Positions 1 to 10,314 of a stretch of DNA of 64,000 nt are shown here, piece by piece. This DNA is from Bradyrhizobium sp. Ash2021. GTDB taxonomy: Bacteria > Pseudomonadota > Alphaproteobacteria > Rhizobiales > Xanthobacteraceae. A program made the translations under genes and the position numbers. Position 1 is the stretch's first letter. Each line of letters opens with the position of its first letter. The notes below the pieces were generated by a model. The model worked only from the letters and a program-made list of their open reading frames with translations. It had not been told where the DNA came from and did not search any database. The DNA lies in contig NZ_CP100604.1 in the NCBI RefSeq assembly GCF_031202265.1, positions 3,578,501 through 3,642,500 on the forward strand. Direction: 5' to 3'.

Positions 1-1352
1 GAGTAGGAGTGGCCATAATTTTGCGGACACCAGTTGCCGAGGCAGACCGGGCCGTCGACCACGGTCGAGTTCGGCGTGAAGCCGCTCATCAGCGCGGTCG
101 AATAGACATAGGGCTTGAACGACGAGCCGGGCTGCCGGTAGGCATCGACCGCACGGTTGAACTGGCTTGCGCCATAGTCGCGTCCGCCGACCATGGCGCG
201 GACGCCGCCGTCGAGATCGGCGACCACGGTGGCGGCCTGGGTCGCGTGATAGTCGCGGCCGAACTGGCGCAACTGGTTCTCGATGGCTTCTTCGGCGGCG
301 CGCTGCACGTTCATGTCGATCGCGGTGCGGACCACGAAGACGCGTTCGGTGTAGGATTTCGGGAACGTATCGACCAGCTTGCGCATCTCGTCGAAGGCGT
401 AGTCGAGATAATAGTTCGGCGAAGCCTCGTCGCGGCGGTCGACGGCGAAGGCCGGATTGCGCCGCGCACCGAACACCTGGCCTTCGGTCATGAAGCCGGC
501 GTCGACGAGGTTGTCCAGCACCACGTTGGCGCGGGCGCGCGCCGCGGGCAGGTTGATGTGCGGCGCGTATTTGGTCGGCGCCTTGAACAGGCCGGCCAGC
601 ATCGCGGCCTCCGCCAGATTGACGTCGCGCGCCGACTTGTTGAAATAGAAATGCGCCGCACCGTCGACGCCAAAGGTGCCCCCGCCCATGTAGGCGCGGT
701 CGAGATAGAGCTTCAGGATTTCATTCTTGGTGAGGCGGGTCTCGAGCCACACCGCGAGGAACGCCTCGTTGACCTTGCGCTCGATCGTGCGCTCATTGCT
801 GAGGAACAGGTTCTTCGCCAATTGCTGCGTGATCGACGAACCGCCCTGGCGCACGCCGCCGGCCTGCGCGTTGGTCAAGAGCGCGCGCGCGGTGCCGGCG
901 ATGTCGATGCCGAAATGGTCGTAGAAGCGGCGGTCTTCGGTCGCAAGCGTCGCCTTGATCAGATTGTCCGGAAAATCTTCCAGCGGGATCGAGTCGTTGT
1001 GCTTGATGCCGCGGCTGCCGATCGGATTGCCGTAGCGGTCGAGGAACGTCACCGCGAGATCGGACTTCTTCAGCCAGTCATCGTCGGCAGTTTCGCGAAA
1101 CGCCGGCACCGCCAGCGCCAGCATCAGGATCGAACCGCCGAGGCCGATGGTGGCGGCTTCAGACAAAGGTTCGATGAAGACCCAGCGCTTCCAGCGGCCG
1201 ACATAGAAGCGGTCCATGAAGGTCGAGTAGCGCTCATAGAGTTCGCGCAAGCCCTTGCCCGACGAGAACAGCGTCGAGTCGATGCGCGCGTCCAGGTCCA
1301 GAAAGAAGTTCTGGATCCTGTTTTTCCATCGCGCTGGAATGATCTCGCGCAC
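1..1352 (-). CDS. mrcA: penicillin-binding protein 1A, 5' part only
   Basis: This is a bifunctional class A penicillin-binding protein that polymerises and cross-links peptidoglycan in the periplasm. The visible part covers about 450 residues: a cytoplasmic N-terminus, one membrane segment near residues 50-70, the GT51 glycosyltransferase domain with EDRRFYDHFG, RQGGSSITQQ and ERTIERKVNE, and the start of the transpeptidase domain with the active-site SSFK (Ser410, Lys413). The gene runs off the left edge, so the SxN and KTG boxes are not seen. I chose the GTG at 1352 because an in-frame stop lies a few codons upstream and the family signature REIIPARWKN follows at once. The first ATG would remove about 45 conserved residues. 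The family is clear; the start codon is less certain. Confidence 0.93.
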   Translation of the reverse strand, partial: MREIIPARWKNRIQNFFLDLDARIDSTLFSSGKGLRELYERYSTFMDRFYVGRWKRWVFIEPLSEAATIGLGGSILMLALAVPAFRETADDDWLKKSDLAVTFLDRYGNPIGSRGIKHNDSIPLEDFPDNLIKATLATEDRRFYDHFGIDIAGTARALLTNAQAGGVRQGGSSITQQLAKNLFLSNERTIERKVNEAFLAVWLETRLTKNEILKLYLDRAYMGGGTFGVDGAAHFYFNKSARDVNLAEAAMLAGLFKAPTKYAPHINLPAARARANVVLDNLVDAGFMTEGQVFGARRNPAFAVDRRDEASPNYYLDYAFDEMRKLVDTFPKSYTERVFVVRTAIDMNVQRAAEEAIENQLRQFGRDYHATQAATVVADLDGGVRAMVGGRDYGASQFNRAVDAYRQPGSSFKPYVYSTALMSGFTPNSTVVDGPVCLGNWCPQNYGHSY

Positions 1353-1648
1353 CGGGGCCCTTGGTCGGTTCGAAGGCGCTCAAGCGCCCGCCGGGCACTG
1401 TTGAGACGTCTTGCTTCCATGTTGCGGCAAACCCAAGGCGCTTTTGCGACCCGCTATAACGACCTTGGAGACTCGCGGCTGTTCTATCCGAGCAGACGCC
1501 ATAAACCAATGGTCGGGCTCACGATTTTGAACAGTAGTGCTAATGCTGCCCACGGCTTTTTTGCGGTTGCACACCCTGCCGCTTGCGCCCCGGCCACCCC
1601 ACCTCCTAGAAGGGCTGACGCCCAGCCGAACCGGAACCAACCGATTTC
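1353..1648. other. divergent intergenic region
   Basis: This stretch separates the divergent mrcA and ycgN-type genes and must hold both promoters. I see no convincing coding sequence, no hairpin with a T-run and no clear operator. Open frames that cross it on either strand are byproducts of high GC. Confidence 0.5.
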
Positions 1649-2164
1649 ATGACCGCACCGCCTAAACCGCCCTCCACCCAGGAAGGATTCTTCTGGAAAA
1701 CCAAGACGTTGGAGGAGATGTCCAATGTTGAATGGGAGAGCCTGTGCGACGGCTGCGCGCGCTGCTGCCTGGAGAAGCTAGAGGACGAGGATACCGGCAA
1801 GATCTATTTCACCCATGTCTCCTGCAAGCTGCTCGATTCCGGGCTGTGCGCCTGCAAGGACTACCCCAACCGTTCCGACAAGGTTCCCGACTGCGTCCGG
1901 CTGACCCCGGAAAATGTCCGCACCCTGAACTGGCTGCCGCCGAGCTGCGGCTACAGACTGGTCGCCGAAGGCCGCGATTTGTACTGGTGGCACCCGCTGA
2001 TTTCCGGCGACCCCAATACTGTGCATGAAGCCGGGGTTTCCGTGCGCGGGCGGGTGCAGGGCACCGAGAACGAGATCGCGGATGCCGATCTCGAGGATCA
2101 CATCGTGCAATGGCCGGCGCAGTTGCCGAAGCGGGCGCGGCTGAAAAAGCGGCCGAAAGCCTGA
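1649..2164 (+). CDS. YcgN/UPF0260 family cysteine-cluster protein
   Basis: The 171-residue protein has the cysteine arrangement of the UPF0260 (YcgN) family: CDGCARCC near residues 33-39, then [18 protein letters not shown] and CGYRL, with the conserved WWHPL segment near residue 113. The family is thought to bind zinc or an iron-sulfur cluster; its biochemical role is not established. It is soluble, with no signal peptide or membrane segment, and ends in a basic tail ([10 protein letters not shown]). The ATG at 1649 matches the usual family length. It is transcribed divergently from mrcA and stands alone. The family call is strong; the function is unknown. Confidence 0.9.
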   Translation: MTAPPKPPSTQEGFFWKTKTLEEMSNVEWESLCDGCARCCLEKLEDEDTGKIYFTHVSCKLLDSGLCACKDYPNRSDKVPDCVRLTPENVRTLNWLPPSCGYRLVAEGRDLYWWHPLISGDPNTVHEAGVSVRGRVQGTENEIADADLEDHIVQWPAQLPKRARLKKRPKA

Positions 2165-2177
2165 CTTTCTTCAGGCT
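2158..2177 (+). terminator. possible weak hairpin after the YcgN-type gene
   Basis: AGCCTGA and TCAGGCT form a perfect 7-bp stem with a 6-base loop that overlaps the stop codon. Only GTTTCC follows, so the T-run is poor and termination is uncertain. Confidence 0.3.
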
Positions 2178-2347
2178 GTTTCCTGGGGCCGATCGATCAC
2201 ATGATTGCGAAGATGCCGTCGCGGGATGCACCCATGCGTGCAAGCGCCTGCCTGGAGACGATTTTGCCGCGTAAATAGCGGTCAACAGAACGATTCCGCT
2301 GCGGTGTTGCGCCGCGCAGCAAATAAGCAGCAAATAATAAGTCCGAC

Positions 2348-3931
2348 ATGAACAAATACGAACGGCAGGGCCGTCACTCTGCTGACATCAAGACGTTGCC
2401 GGAAGACGTCGCCGCCGAGCTGGCGCGCATGCCGACCGAGGTCATCGACATCAGCGATGCCCCGCCGATCGCGCCGCCCGCGCCGCTGACGCCGGGCGAG
2501 GTCCGCACCATCCTGATGAGCTTGCTGCTGACGATGTTTTTGGCAGCCCTCGACCAGACCATCGTGGCGACCGCGCTGCCGACCATTGGCCGCCAGTTCC
2601 AGGACGTCTCCAATCTGTCCTGGGTGATCACGGCCTATCTCTTGGCGTCGACCGCGGTCGCGCCGGTCTTCGGTACGCTCAGCGACATCTACGGCCGCCG
2701 CGTCATGATCATCGTGTCGCTCAGCCTGTTCGTCGCGGGCTCGATCCTCTGTGCGGTGGCGCCGAACATTACGGTGCTGATTCTGGCGCGCGGCCTGCAG
2801 GGGCTCGGCGGCGGCGGCATCATGCCGGTGGTGCAGACCGTGATATCCGACGTGGTTAGTCCGCGCGAGCGCGGGCAGTACCAGGCCTATTTCAGCGGCG
2901 TGTGGATGGCGGCGGGGTTGGTCGGGCCGGTCGTCGGTGGCGTGTTCGCCGAGCATCTGCACTGGTCGCTGATCTTCTGGATCAACGTGCCGCTCGCGGT
3001 GGTGTCGCTGGCGATGCTGTTGCCGAAGATGGGCAAGATTCCGGTGTTCCATCGCAAGCGCAAGGTCGACTGGCTCGGCGGTGTGCTGCTGATGGCGTCC
3101 GCTGTCGCGGTCATGCTGGTGCTGACCTGGGGCGGCAACCGCTATCTCTGGCTGTCACCAACGATTCTCGCGATGATGGGCGCGGCGATCGCGCTGGCTT
3201 GTGCCTTTGTCTGGCACGCGGGAAATACCGAAGAGCCCTTCCTGCCGCTGTCGCTGCTGACGCGCGGGACGGTGGTGCCCTATGCGATGGTCGCCGGCGC
3301 CTGCGCGCTCGGTGCGCTGATCGGACTGACCGTGCATCTGCCGCTGTATTACGAGGTGGTCTACCATCTCAGCGCCAGCGAGGCGGGCCTTGCATTGATC
3401 CCGCTCGCCGCGATCTCGACCTGCGGCGCGGCGTTTGCCGGCCGCACCATGGCGCGCGCCAAGCACTATAAGCGCGTCGCCATCGCCGGAACGTCGCTGG
3501 CGACGGTTTTCGGAATTGTGCTGGCCACGACCACACTGCCGCTGTGGGGATTGTTGACGATCCTGTCGTTGCTCGCGCTCGGGCTTGGCACGACGTTCCC
3601 GGTCAGCGTGACGTCGCTGCAGAACGCGGTGGCGCGTCCGCAGATCGGCACCGTGACCGGCGCGATGAATTTCTTCCGCGCGCTGATGGCCTCGTTCACG
3701 GTCGCGGCGTTCGCGGCGATCCTGCTGATGGCGCTGGGCGCGGACATTTCGCTCGCCGGCGAACATCGCGGCCCCGTGAACTCGATCCCCGTCGCCGACA
3801 TGATCACGGCGTTCCACTACGTGTTCGGCGCCGCTGCCGTAATGCTCGCCGGCGCCGCGCTGTGCATGGTCGCGATGGAAGAACGGCCGCTGGCCGGTCC
3901 TGCGACGGTGCCCGCGGAGATGGCGGAGTAG
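2348..3931 (+). CDS. DHA2-type MFS drug/proton antiporter
   Basis: This 527-residue inner-membrane protein belongs to the 14-helix DHA2 (EmrB/QacA) branch of the major facilitator superfamily, which exports toxic compounds in exchange for protons. The first helix, near residue 55, carries LDQTIVATALPTIG, the DHA2 motif at the end of helix 1. The loop 2-3 motif reads GTLSDIYGRRVMI, and helix 5 follows RGLQGLGGGGIMP. A cytoplasmic N-terminus of about 50 residues precedes helix 1. No membrane-fusion partner (EmrA-like) lies beside it, so it may act alone or with a distant partner. The substrate cannot be read from the sequence. Confidence 0.93.
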   Translation: MNKYERQGRHSADIKTLPEDVAAELARMPTEVIDISDAPPIAPPAPLTPGEVRTILMSLLLTMFLAALDQTIVATALPTIGRQFQDVSNLSWVITAYLLASTAVAPVFGTLSDIYGRRVMIIVSLSLFVAGSILCAVAPNITVLILARGLQGLGGGGIMPVVQTVISDVVSPRERGQYQAYFSGVWMAAGLVGPVVGGVFAEHLHWSLIFWINVPLAVVSLAMLLPKMGKIPVFHRKRKVDWLGGVLLMASAVAVMLVLTWGGNRYLWLSPTILAMMGAAIALACAFVWHAGNTEEPFLPLSLLTRGTVVPYAMVAGACALGALIGLTVHLPLYYEVVYHLSASEAGLALIPLAAISTCGAAFAGRTMARAKHYKRVAIAGTSLATVFGIVLATTTLPLWGLLTILSLLALGLGTTFPVSVTSLQNAVARPQIGTVTGAMNFFRALMASFTVAAFAAILLMALGADISLAGEHRGPVNSIPVADMITAFHYVFGAAAVMLAGAALCMVAMEERPLAGPATVPAEMAE

Positions 3932-4056
3932 GGCGCGTGAGCCCCTTTTCGCGCCGTCGGCTGCCGCCGCGCCATCCGCGTGGCTATCCCTGAGCCGCGA
4001 TTTGATCTACAGCGGCCGCAGCACATCAAACGTTGAAATCCGACAAGGAGCCGGCC

Positions 4057-4278
4057 ATGAGCAAACCGTCCATCGAGCAGACAAAGATGGGCGCGGAGGG
4101 CATCGCGTTCTGCATCGCGCGGACCCTGATCGAGCGCGATCCTTCGCTGAAAGCGCCGATGCGCGCCAATTTGCGCAAGATGTGGGAGCTCTTGGAAGAG
4201 CGGGAAGACCACGGCGCCGCCGACATGGTCGACACCATGATCAAGGCGCTCAACGATCCCGCGTTCTTCAAGCCGTGA
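4057..4278 (+). CDS. small conserved hypothetical protein
   Basis: The 73-residue acidic and helical protein starts MSKPSIEQTKMGAEGI and ends NDPAFFKP. I chose the ATG at 4057 because AAGGAG lies 6 bases upstream (4045-4050). A TTG at 4033 would add eight residues but has no such site. There is no membrane segment or cysteine cluster. Its end nearly touches the convergent response regulator gene. I do not recognise the family; codon use resembles its neighbours, which supports a real gene. Confidence 0.6.
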   Translation: MSKPSIEQTKMGAEGIAFCIARTLIERDPSLKAPMRANLRKMWELLEEREDHGAADMVDTMIKALNDPAFFKP

Positions 4279-4279
4279 G

Positions 4280-4669
4280 CTAACCGGCCCGCTCCAGGCG
4301 GGTATCGATTTCTTCCCGCAGCAGCGCAAAATCGATCGGCTTGGTCAATAACCCGCTCGCGCCGCCGGCGATCGCCTTGCGCCTGGTCTCGGGATCGCCG
4401 TAGGCGGTGATCATGATGACGGGGACCTCGGGCCGGATTTCCTTGACCCTGGGCAGCATCTCGAGGCCGGTCATGCCGGGCATGTTGATGTCGGACAGGA
4501 TCAGGATCAGCGACTGCTCGATCGTAGAGGCGATCCGCGCCAGCGCATCCGCCGCCGAATTGGCAAAATCCATCACAAAACGCTGGGCGCGCAAATCTCT
4601 GCGAAATTGCTGGCGAAACAGCGCCTCGACGTCAGGCTCATCATCGACCACGAGAACCAAAACGCTCAC
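4280..4669 (-). CDS. single-domain response regulator
   Basis: This 129-residue protein is a lone receiver domain. It has the acidic pair DD at residues 9-10, the phospho-acceptor Asp60 in LSDINMPG, the T/S position in MITAYG and the Lys in TKPIDF. There is no output domain, so it acts by protein contact, as a phosphate sink or as a relay. Its start overlaps the stop of the kinase gene by four bases (ATGA), so the two are one translationally coupled unit and the GAF kinase is its likely phosphodonor. Confidence 0.93.
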   Translation of the reverse strand: MSVLVLVVDDEPDVEALFRQQFRRDLRAQRFVMDFANSAADALARIASTIEQSLILILSDINMPGMTGLEMLPRVKEIRPEVPVIMITAYGDPETRRKAIAGGASGLLTKPIDFALLREEIDTRLERAG

Positions 4670-7600
4670 GTCTGACCTCTGTTCTTGTTTGGAAGATTGC
4701 CGATCCTCGGCAGCACGATGCGGAATTCGGTGAATTGCCCGGGCGCGGTCTCGACGTCGATGGTGCCACCGTGCTGTTTCACGATGATGTCATGGCTCAT
4801 CGACAGGCCAAGGCCGGTGCCTTCGCCGGCGGGCTTTGTCGTGAAGAACGGATTGAACATCTTGTCCTTCACCTCCGGCGGGATGCCGGTGCCGTTGTCG
4901 CGAATGCGGATTTCCACGCTGTCGCCGAGATCGCGGGTCGCCGCGCTGAGTATGGGATCGAACGCCGCATCGCCGTTCTCGCTCTTGCGTTTTGTTACCG
5001 CATAAAAGCCGTTCGCGACCAGATTGAGGAATACGCGGGTAATTTCTTGCGGAAATACGTCGACCATGCCGGCGCCCGGGTCGAAGTTGCGCTGCAGTGT
5101 GACATTGAAATTGGGCCTTTCGGCGCGGGCGCCGTGATAGGCGAGGTTGAGGCTTTCATCGACCAGGGCATTGATGTCGGCGGGCCGGTGATCGCCTGAT
5201 CCCTCGCGCGAATGCAACAGCATGTTCTTGACGATGGAGTCGGCGCGCTTGCCGTGCTGAACCACCTTTTGCAGATTGTCCTTCAGCAGACCCGTCAGCT
5301 CATCGATCTCTTTTCGAATCTTGTCGCTGATCGTCGCCGCCTTGAGCACGTCGTTCAGCTCGTCGGTCAATTCCGCGGAGAGCGCGGCAAAATTGTTGAC
5401 GAAGTTGAGCGGGTTCTTGATCTCATGGGCGATGCCTGCGGTGAGCTGGCCGAGCGAGGCGAGTTTTTCCGTCTGCACCAGCCGGTCCTGCGCGGTGCGC
5501 AAATTGTCCAGCGATTGAGATAGCTCGCGGGTCCGTTGCTGGACCTGCTCGAATAGCCGGACGTTGGAGATGGCGATCACGGCCTGGTCGGCGAACGTCT
5601 GAACAACCTCGATCTGGCGCTCCGTGAATGGCGTCAAATGGGATTGGCGCATCGTAATCACGCCGATCGCGACGCCCTCGCGCATCAGAGGTACGGAGAG
5701 CAGCGCGCGGCGCTGTCCGACAGACATTGGGCCCTGGCCGAATTCGGGATCGGCGGCAATATCAGGGATATGTACCGTGCGCCTCTCGCGCGCCGCCCTC
5801 GAAGTCGAGGATCCGGTTTGATCCAGCGCGATCGGATTGGCCTGCAGGAATGTCAGATATTCCGGCATCGCGCCCGATGCTGCGGCGATGTGGAATTGCG
5901 CATCCTTGAGCAGGAAAATGGTTGAGGTCTCAGTGCCGCACAAATGCCGGGATGTATCGACGATAACATCAAGCACCGGTTGCAATGCATCCGGAGAACT
6001 GCTGATGACTTTGAGCACGTCGGATGTTGCGGTTTGGAACTGCAGGGATTCACGCAAATCGTCTGTTCGCGCCTGCACCTCATCGAACAGGCGGACGTTT
6101 TCGATCGCGATCACGGCCTGGTCGGCGAAGGTCGCGATCAGCTCGATCTGTTTGTCGGTAAACGGCCTCACCACGGATCGGGTCATGGTCAGCGCGCCGA
6201 TCGGCGTGCCTTCACGCAGCAGCGGCACCCCGAGAAAAGTACGGGGATTGCCGCTCAGCTGCTGGCCCTCAAAGTCGTATTCGGGATCGGCGAGTACGTC
6301 GTTGACATGGACAATGCGGCCCTCGAGCAAGGTTCTGCCGGTAATCGTGCGTCGCTCGGGCTGTACCGGAAGGCCCCTGACATATTTCGTGAACTCCGGC
6401 GGAAAGCCGTACGAGCCGGCCCGATAATAATCGTCGCCGATTCGCCGGGTGATGGCCGCCATGTCCGCTTCGCAGAGGCGCGCCGCCGATTCGACGAGCG
6501 TATCGAGAACAACCTGCAGATCGAACGCGGAACGGCTGATCACCTTGAGCACGTCGGCGGTCGCGGTTTGCTGTTGCAGCGATTCTGAAAGATCACGCGT
6601 CCGCGCTTGTACCTCATCGAACAGCCGCGCGTTCTCGATCGCGATCACCGCCTGATCGCCGAAGGTCTTAAGCAACTGGACGTGGTGCTCCGCAAACGTC
6701 CCCGGCTCCCTGCGCGTGACGCTGATCATGCCGATAGGTGTCCCGTTGTTCATCAGAGGCGTGAACACCATGCTGCGATAGCCGCGCTGGCGTGCCAGTT
6801 CTCTGTTCAGGGGCGGCACATCCTCTGATTCGGTATCGGCGAATTGCACGGCCTCGCCGTCGCGGACCAGCAGGAAGGGTGGAAATTCGGCCAGCGGCAC
6901 CGGGAATGTCGCTTTCAAGGCCTCGTCCGCCGCCGCATTGGTCGGTGTGAGCGCGACCAGTTGACGCATGTCGCCCACGAAGCGCACCACGGTGGCCGAA
7001 AAGCCGCCGATCAGCCTTTTGGAGCTCTCGGCAATGGCGTCAAACACCGGCTGCACGTCCGACGGCGAACTCGCGATGACCTTCAGAATATCGGCGGTCG
7101 CGGTTTGCCGCTCCAGGGCCTCCCTCGTCTCGTTGAACAGCCGGACATTCTCGATCGCGATGACCGCTTGGTCCGCGAAGGTCTGAAGCAGTGTGAGTTG
7201 CCTGTCCGAAAATTTGAAACCAGCCTGCGGGTGCGTGAGGATGATGCTGCCGACGCCCTTGTTTTCGCTGATCAGCGGCACGAAGATGATGTTCCGGAAA
7301 CCGCCTCCAGCTGCGGCCCTTTGGGTAAACTCTGGTGTGCCGGGTGCCTTGATGTCGGGAATCTGGATAATGCGGCGCTCGAGAATGGCGCGTGCCGAGG
7401 GTGAGCGGTCCGGGTCGAATAGTATCGGATACGTGGCCTCGGCCGCTTTGTGATCAAAGCTCGGAACGATTTGGGCGACCGCATTCCAGTGCAGTTTCCC
7501 GTCTTTCAACGTTGTGATCGTGGCAGAGCACGGTTCGAAGAGCTTCGCTGCGCTGTTGACGATCGCGTCGAACACCGGCTGCACGTCCGACGGCGAACTC

Positions 7601-8250
7601 GCGATGACCCTCAGAATATCGGCGGTCGCAGTCTGCCGCTCCAACGCCTCCCTGGTCTCATTGAACAGCCGCGCGTTTTCGATGGCGATCGCCGCCTGAT
7701 CGGCAAAGGTTTGCTGAACCGCAAGCTCTTCGGCGGTGAAAGGCGCGAGCCGGTCGCGGTAGACGATGAGGGCGCCGATCGCCTTGCCCTCGCGCCGCAG
7801 CGGCGAGCCCGACATCGAACGCGTGCCTGCGGCCCGCACGTAGGGAAGGCCCGGCCAGTCGGCAATCGCGGGGTCGATATTGTCAACGTCGGGAATGTGG
7901 ATCTGGCGATTTTCGGCGACGATCGTGCCGGGCATGTTCCGGCCGCCGATCTTGAGCTGCGAGTCCGGAACGCCTGCGCCAACGCGTTTCGAACTGGCGC
8001 CGAAACGTATGGTCCGGGCCCAGCCGTCGCCTTCGGCGATATGGATCGTGGCACTTGGTGCGCCGAACAGGCGGGCACTGGTTTCGGCGATTTGCTGCAG
8101 GGCCCGCTCGGCATCGTTTGGCGCGCTGGCGATGGTGCGCAGGATCTCGGCGCTGGCGGCCTGGCGATCCCGGGCAGTGCGCAACTCGGTCAGCAGCCGG
8201 GCGTTCTCCCGCCTGAGATCGGCTACTGCATCCGGGGGTACCGTGGTCAT
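4666..8250 (-). CDS. histidine kinase with five GAF domains
   Basis: The 1194-residue soluble sensor kinase has no membrane segment. Five tandem GAF domains fill residues of about 40-920; each ends in a version of [15 protein letters not shown] and is joined by a linker such as [13 protein letters not shown] coiled linker leads to the dimerisation helix with phospho-acceptor His942 in HEIKNPLNF. The ATPase domain follows with N-box [13 protein letters not shown]1 [11 protein letters not shown] and G2 [14 protein letters not shown] domains bind small ligands or chromophores. No bilin-binding or haem ligand pattern is evident, so the signal is unknown. It is co-transcribed with the downstream receiver protein. 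The ATG at 8250 is the first good start. Confidence 0.93.
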   Translation of the reverse strand: MTTVPPDAVADLRRENARLLTELRTARDRQAASAEILRTIASAPNDAERALQQIAETSARLFGAPSATIHIAEGDGWARTIRFGASSKRVGAGVPDSQLKIGGRNMPGTIVAENRQIHIPDVDNIDPAIADWPGLPYVRAAGTRSMSGSPLRREGKAIGALIVYRDRLAPFTAEELAVQQTFADQAAIAIENARLFNETREALERQTATADILRVIASSPSDVQPVFDAIVNSAAKLFEPCSATITTLKDGKLHWNAVAQIVPSFDHKAAEATYPILFDPDRSPSARAILERRIIQIPDIKAPGTPEFTQRAAAGGGFRNIIFVPLISENKGVGSIILTHPQAGFKFSDRQLTLLQTFADQAVIAIENVRLFNETREALERQTATADILKVIASSPSDVQPVFDAIAESSKRLIGGFSATVVRFVGDMRQLVALTPTNAAADEALKATFPVPLAEFPPFLLVRDGEAVQFADTESEDVPPLNRELARQRGYRSMVFTPLMNNGTPIGMISVTRREPGTFAEHHVQLLKTFGDQAVIAIENARLFDEVQARTRDLSESLQQQTATADVLKVISRSAFDLQVVLDTLVESAARLCEADMAAITRRIGDDYYRAGSYGFPPEFTKYVRGLPVQPERRTITGRTLLEGRIVHVNDVLADPEYDFEGQQLSGNPRTFLGVPLLREGTPIGALTMTRSVVRPFTDKQIELIATFADQAVIAIENVRLFDEVQARTDDLRESLQFQTATSDVLKVISSSPDALQPVLDVIVDTSRHLCGTETSTIFLLKDAQFHIAAASGAMPEYLTFLQANPIALDQTGSSTSRAARERRTVHIPDIAADPEFGQGPMSVGQRRALLSVPLMREGVAIGVITMRQSHLTPFTERQIEVVQTFADQAVIAISNVRLFEQVQQRTRELSQSLDNLRTAQDRLVQTEKLASLGQLTAGIAHEIKNPLNFVNNFAALSAELTDELNDVLKAATISDKIRKEIDELTGLLKDNLQKVVQHGKRADSIVKNMLLHSREGSGDHRPADINALVDESLNLAYHGARAERPNFNVTLQRNFDPGAGMVDVFPQEITRVFLNLVANGFYAVTKRKSENGDAAFDPILSAATRDLGDSVEIRIRDNGTGIPPEVKDKMFNPFFTTKPAGEGTGLGLSMSHDIIVKQHGGTIDVETAPGQFTEFRIVLPRIGNLPNKNRGQT

Positions 8251-8400
8251 TTACCCAAATCCATTGCGCCAGGGGCCTGGCGGCGCCGGGCTGGAATACC
8301 AGTAGCTGATTATTCCACTCCGGACACATCCCGGCCAGCGCCACGGGCCATTTTTCCGGTCGGCGTTAATGCTGGCAAACGGGCTTGGCGCGCTTGGACC

Positions 8401-10035
8401 TCAGGTTCCCGGCCTCGATACCTCGGTCTCCTTTGAGGTGATGAACTCCAGCAGCACCGGAATGCCTTCCTTGGTCTTGGCAATGCCGCGCTGGATGGCC
8501 GGGATGATGTCCTCCGGCTTGGTCACCCGCTCGCCATAGCCGCCGAAGGCGCGCGCCATCGCGGCGTAGTCGCCGGAGATGTCGCTGGAGCGATATTTCT
8601 CGGTCGAGATCGGCATCACCTTCAATTCGATCGCCATCGAGAAATTGTTCAGCAGGATCGACATGATCGGAATCCGCTCGCGCACCGCGGTCTCGAAATC
8701 CATGCCGGTGAAGCCGATCGCGGCGTCGCCCCAGACATTGATGCAGAGTTTGTCCGGCCTTGCGAGCTTGGCGCCCATTGCGAGGCCGAGGCCGTAGCCG
8801 AGCTGCGTGGTCTTGCCCCAGCCGATATAGGACAGTGGTTCGACCGCCTTCCAGAACGGCGAGAGCTGGTCACGCGGGCTGCCGGCGTCGTGGGTGATGA
8901 TGGTGTTCCTGATATCGACGGTGTGCTGCAGGTCCCACAGCACGCGGTATGGATTCAGCGGCGCGTCATTATGGGTGAGTTTTGGCATCCATTTCGCCAG
9001 CCACTCCTTGTGCGAGGCCGCTATCTCGGCGGCCACTGCGCTTGCGTCGCGATCCCTGGCGACGCTCTTGCCGATCTCTTCCAAGAGCGCATCAAGCACC
9101 AGGCCGGCATCGCCGACCAGGCCGATCCTGGCCTCGACATCCTTGTTGAGGTGGTTGGGGTCGAGCGTGGAATGGATGATGGTCTTGCCCTTCGGCATCG
9201 CGATGCCGAACGAGGTTTCGGTAAACGAGCAGCCGATGCCGAAGATCACATCGGCCTCGGCCAGGAACTTTGGCACCGCGCGCGGCACGGCGAGGCCGCC
9301 GGAGCCGAGCGAAAGCGGATGCGTTTCGGGAAACGACGATTTGCCGCCGAGGCTGGTGGTGACGGGAATGGCGAGCCGTTCGGCGAGGCGTTTCAGCTGC
9401 GGCCATGCCTTGGCGTAGTGTACGCCCTGGCCGGCATAGATCACCGGCCGCCGGGCGCCGATCAACAGCGCCGCCGCTTCCTTCACATGCACGGGATCAG
9501 CCCCGTAGCGGGTGCGCAGCACCGGCGTGTAGTTCAAGGGCTCCGGCACGTCCTCGTTCCACATGTCGGCCGGGATCTCGACGATGACGGGCCCGCCGCG
9601 GCCGTTCTTCAGCTTTGTGAAAGCGCGTCGAAAGATGTTGCAGACTTCAGCGGCGATGTTGATCGGTTCGGACGATTTTGAAAAAGCCTTCATCGCCTGG
9701 CTGGAATTGAAGTTCGGCTCGATGTTCGCAAGCCGGCGCGCATAGCCCATCGGCAGCACGAGCACCGGGACGGATTCGCCAAAGCATTGCGCCACGCCGC
9801 CCATGGCGTTTTCGGCGCCCGGCCCGTGCTGCATGCAGAACGCACCGATGGAGTAGCCCGAAGTGACCCGGGAGATCGCGTCCGCCATGTGCAGCCCGAT
9901 GCGTTCCTGCCGCACCATCACGGGGCGGATATCGGCATTGGCGGCATGTTCGATCAGATGATTGACGGGATAGCCGCAGAGGATCTCGATCCCCTCGCGC
10001 TTCATGATTTCCGCGATCGCGGTGCCGAGCTTCAT
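8401..10035 (-). CDS. ThDP-dependent acetolactate synthase-like enzyme
   Basis: This 544-residue protein has the three-domain fold of thiamine-diphosphate enzymes. The catalytic Glu44 lies in VRQERIGLHM of the pyrimidine-binding domain. A central domain follows, and the diphosphate/Mg site starts at Gly436-Asp437 (GDAAIGFTG) and closes at LLNNFSM. The family includes acetolactate synthase, benzoylformate decarboxylase and oxalyl-CoA decarboxylase. No regulatory ilvH-like subunit is adjacent, so valine biosynthesis is unlikely. It is probably a decarboxylase or carboligase of a 2-oxo acid, with substrate unknown. I start at the ATG at 10035; the open frame upstream is arginine- and proline-rich and not protein-like. 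Confidence 0.85.
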   Translation of the reverse strand: MKLGTAIAEIMKREGIEILCGYPVNHLIEHAANADIRPVMVRQERIGLHMADAISRVTSGYSIGAFCMQHGPGAENAMGGVAQCFGESVPVLVLPMGYARRLANIEPNFNSSQAMKAFSKSSEPINIAAEVCNIFRRAFTKLKNGRGGPVIVEIPADMWNEDVPEPLNYTPVLRTRYGADPVHVKEAAALLIGARRPVIYAGQGVHYAKAWPQLKRLAERLAIPVTTSLGGKSSFPETHPLSLGSGGLAVPRAVPKFLAEADVIFGIGCSFTETSFGIAMPKGKTIIHSTLDPNHLNKDVEARIGLVGDAGLVLDALLEEIGKSVARDRDASAVAAEIAASHKEWLAKWMPKLTHNDAPLNPYRVLWDLQHTVDIRNTIITHDAGSPRDQLSPFWKAVEPLSYIGWGKTTQLGYGLGLAMGAKLARPDKLCINVWGDAAIGFTGMDFETAVRERIPIMSILLNNFSMAIELKVMPISTEKYRSSDISGDYAAMARAFGGYGERVTKPEDIIPAIQRGIAKTKEGIPVLLEFITSKETEVSRPGT

Positions 10036-10314
10036 GGCGGTCTGTCCCCCATTTGATTCAGGCCGGTTTGGTCCGACCGAGTTATTTACAGTTGGAACAG
10101 GATTTTGCGGAGCGGTAAAGCGCGCCCGGCGCGTGCGGGCGGAAGTGCTGATATGCGTTTTGGGGTTTGGCAGGCGAGGGCGGGGTCCTGGTCTTCGCCT
10201 GCATGCGACATAAAGAGGCGTCGCGCCGCCGCATGAATAGTCAAGCAGCGGCAAGATATTCCCGTTCGGGACCACGACGGTCGCCGTGGACCGTCCGATA
10301 CGACCGACAAATCC

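Noticed and set aside
9..1652. 547-residue plus-strand reading frame
   Set aside because: It is antisense to the penicillin-binding protein; the composition is His/Arg/Asp-rich and has no fold signature.
10036..10275. N-terminal extension of the ThDP enzyme
   Set aside because: The extra 80 residues are Arg/Pro-rich; family homology begins exactly at the ATG at 10035.
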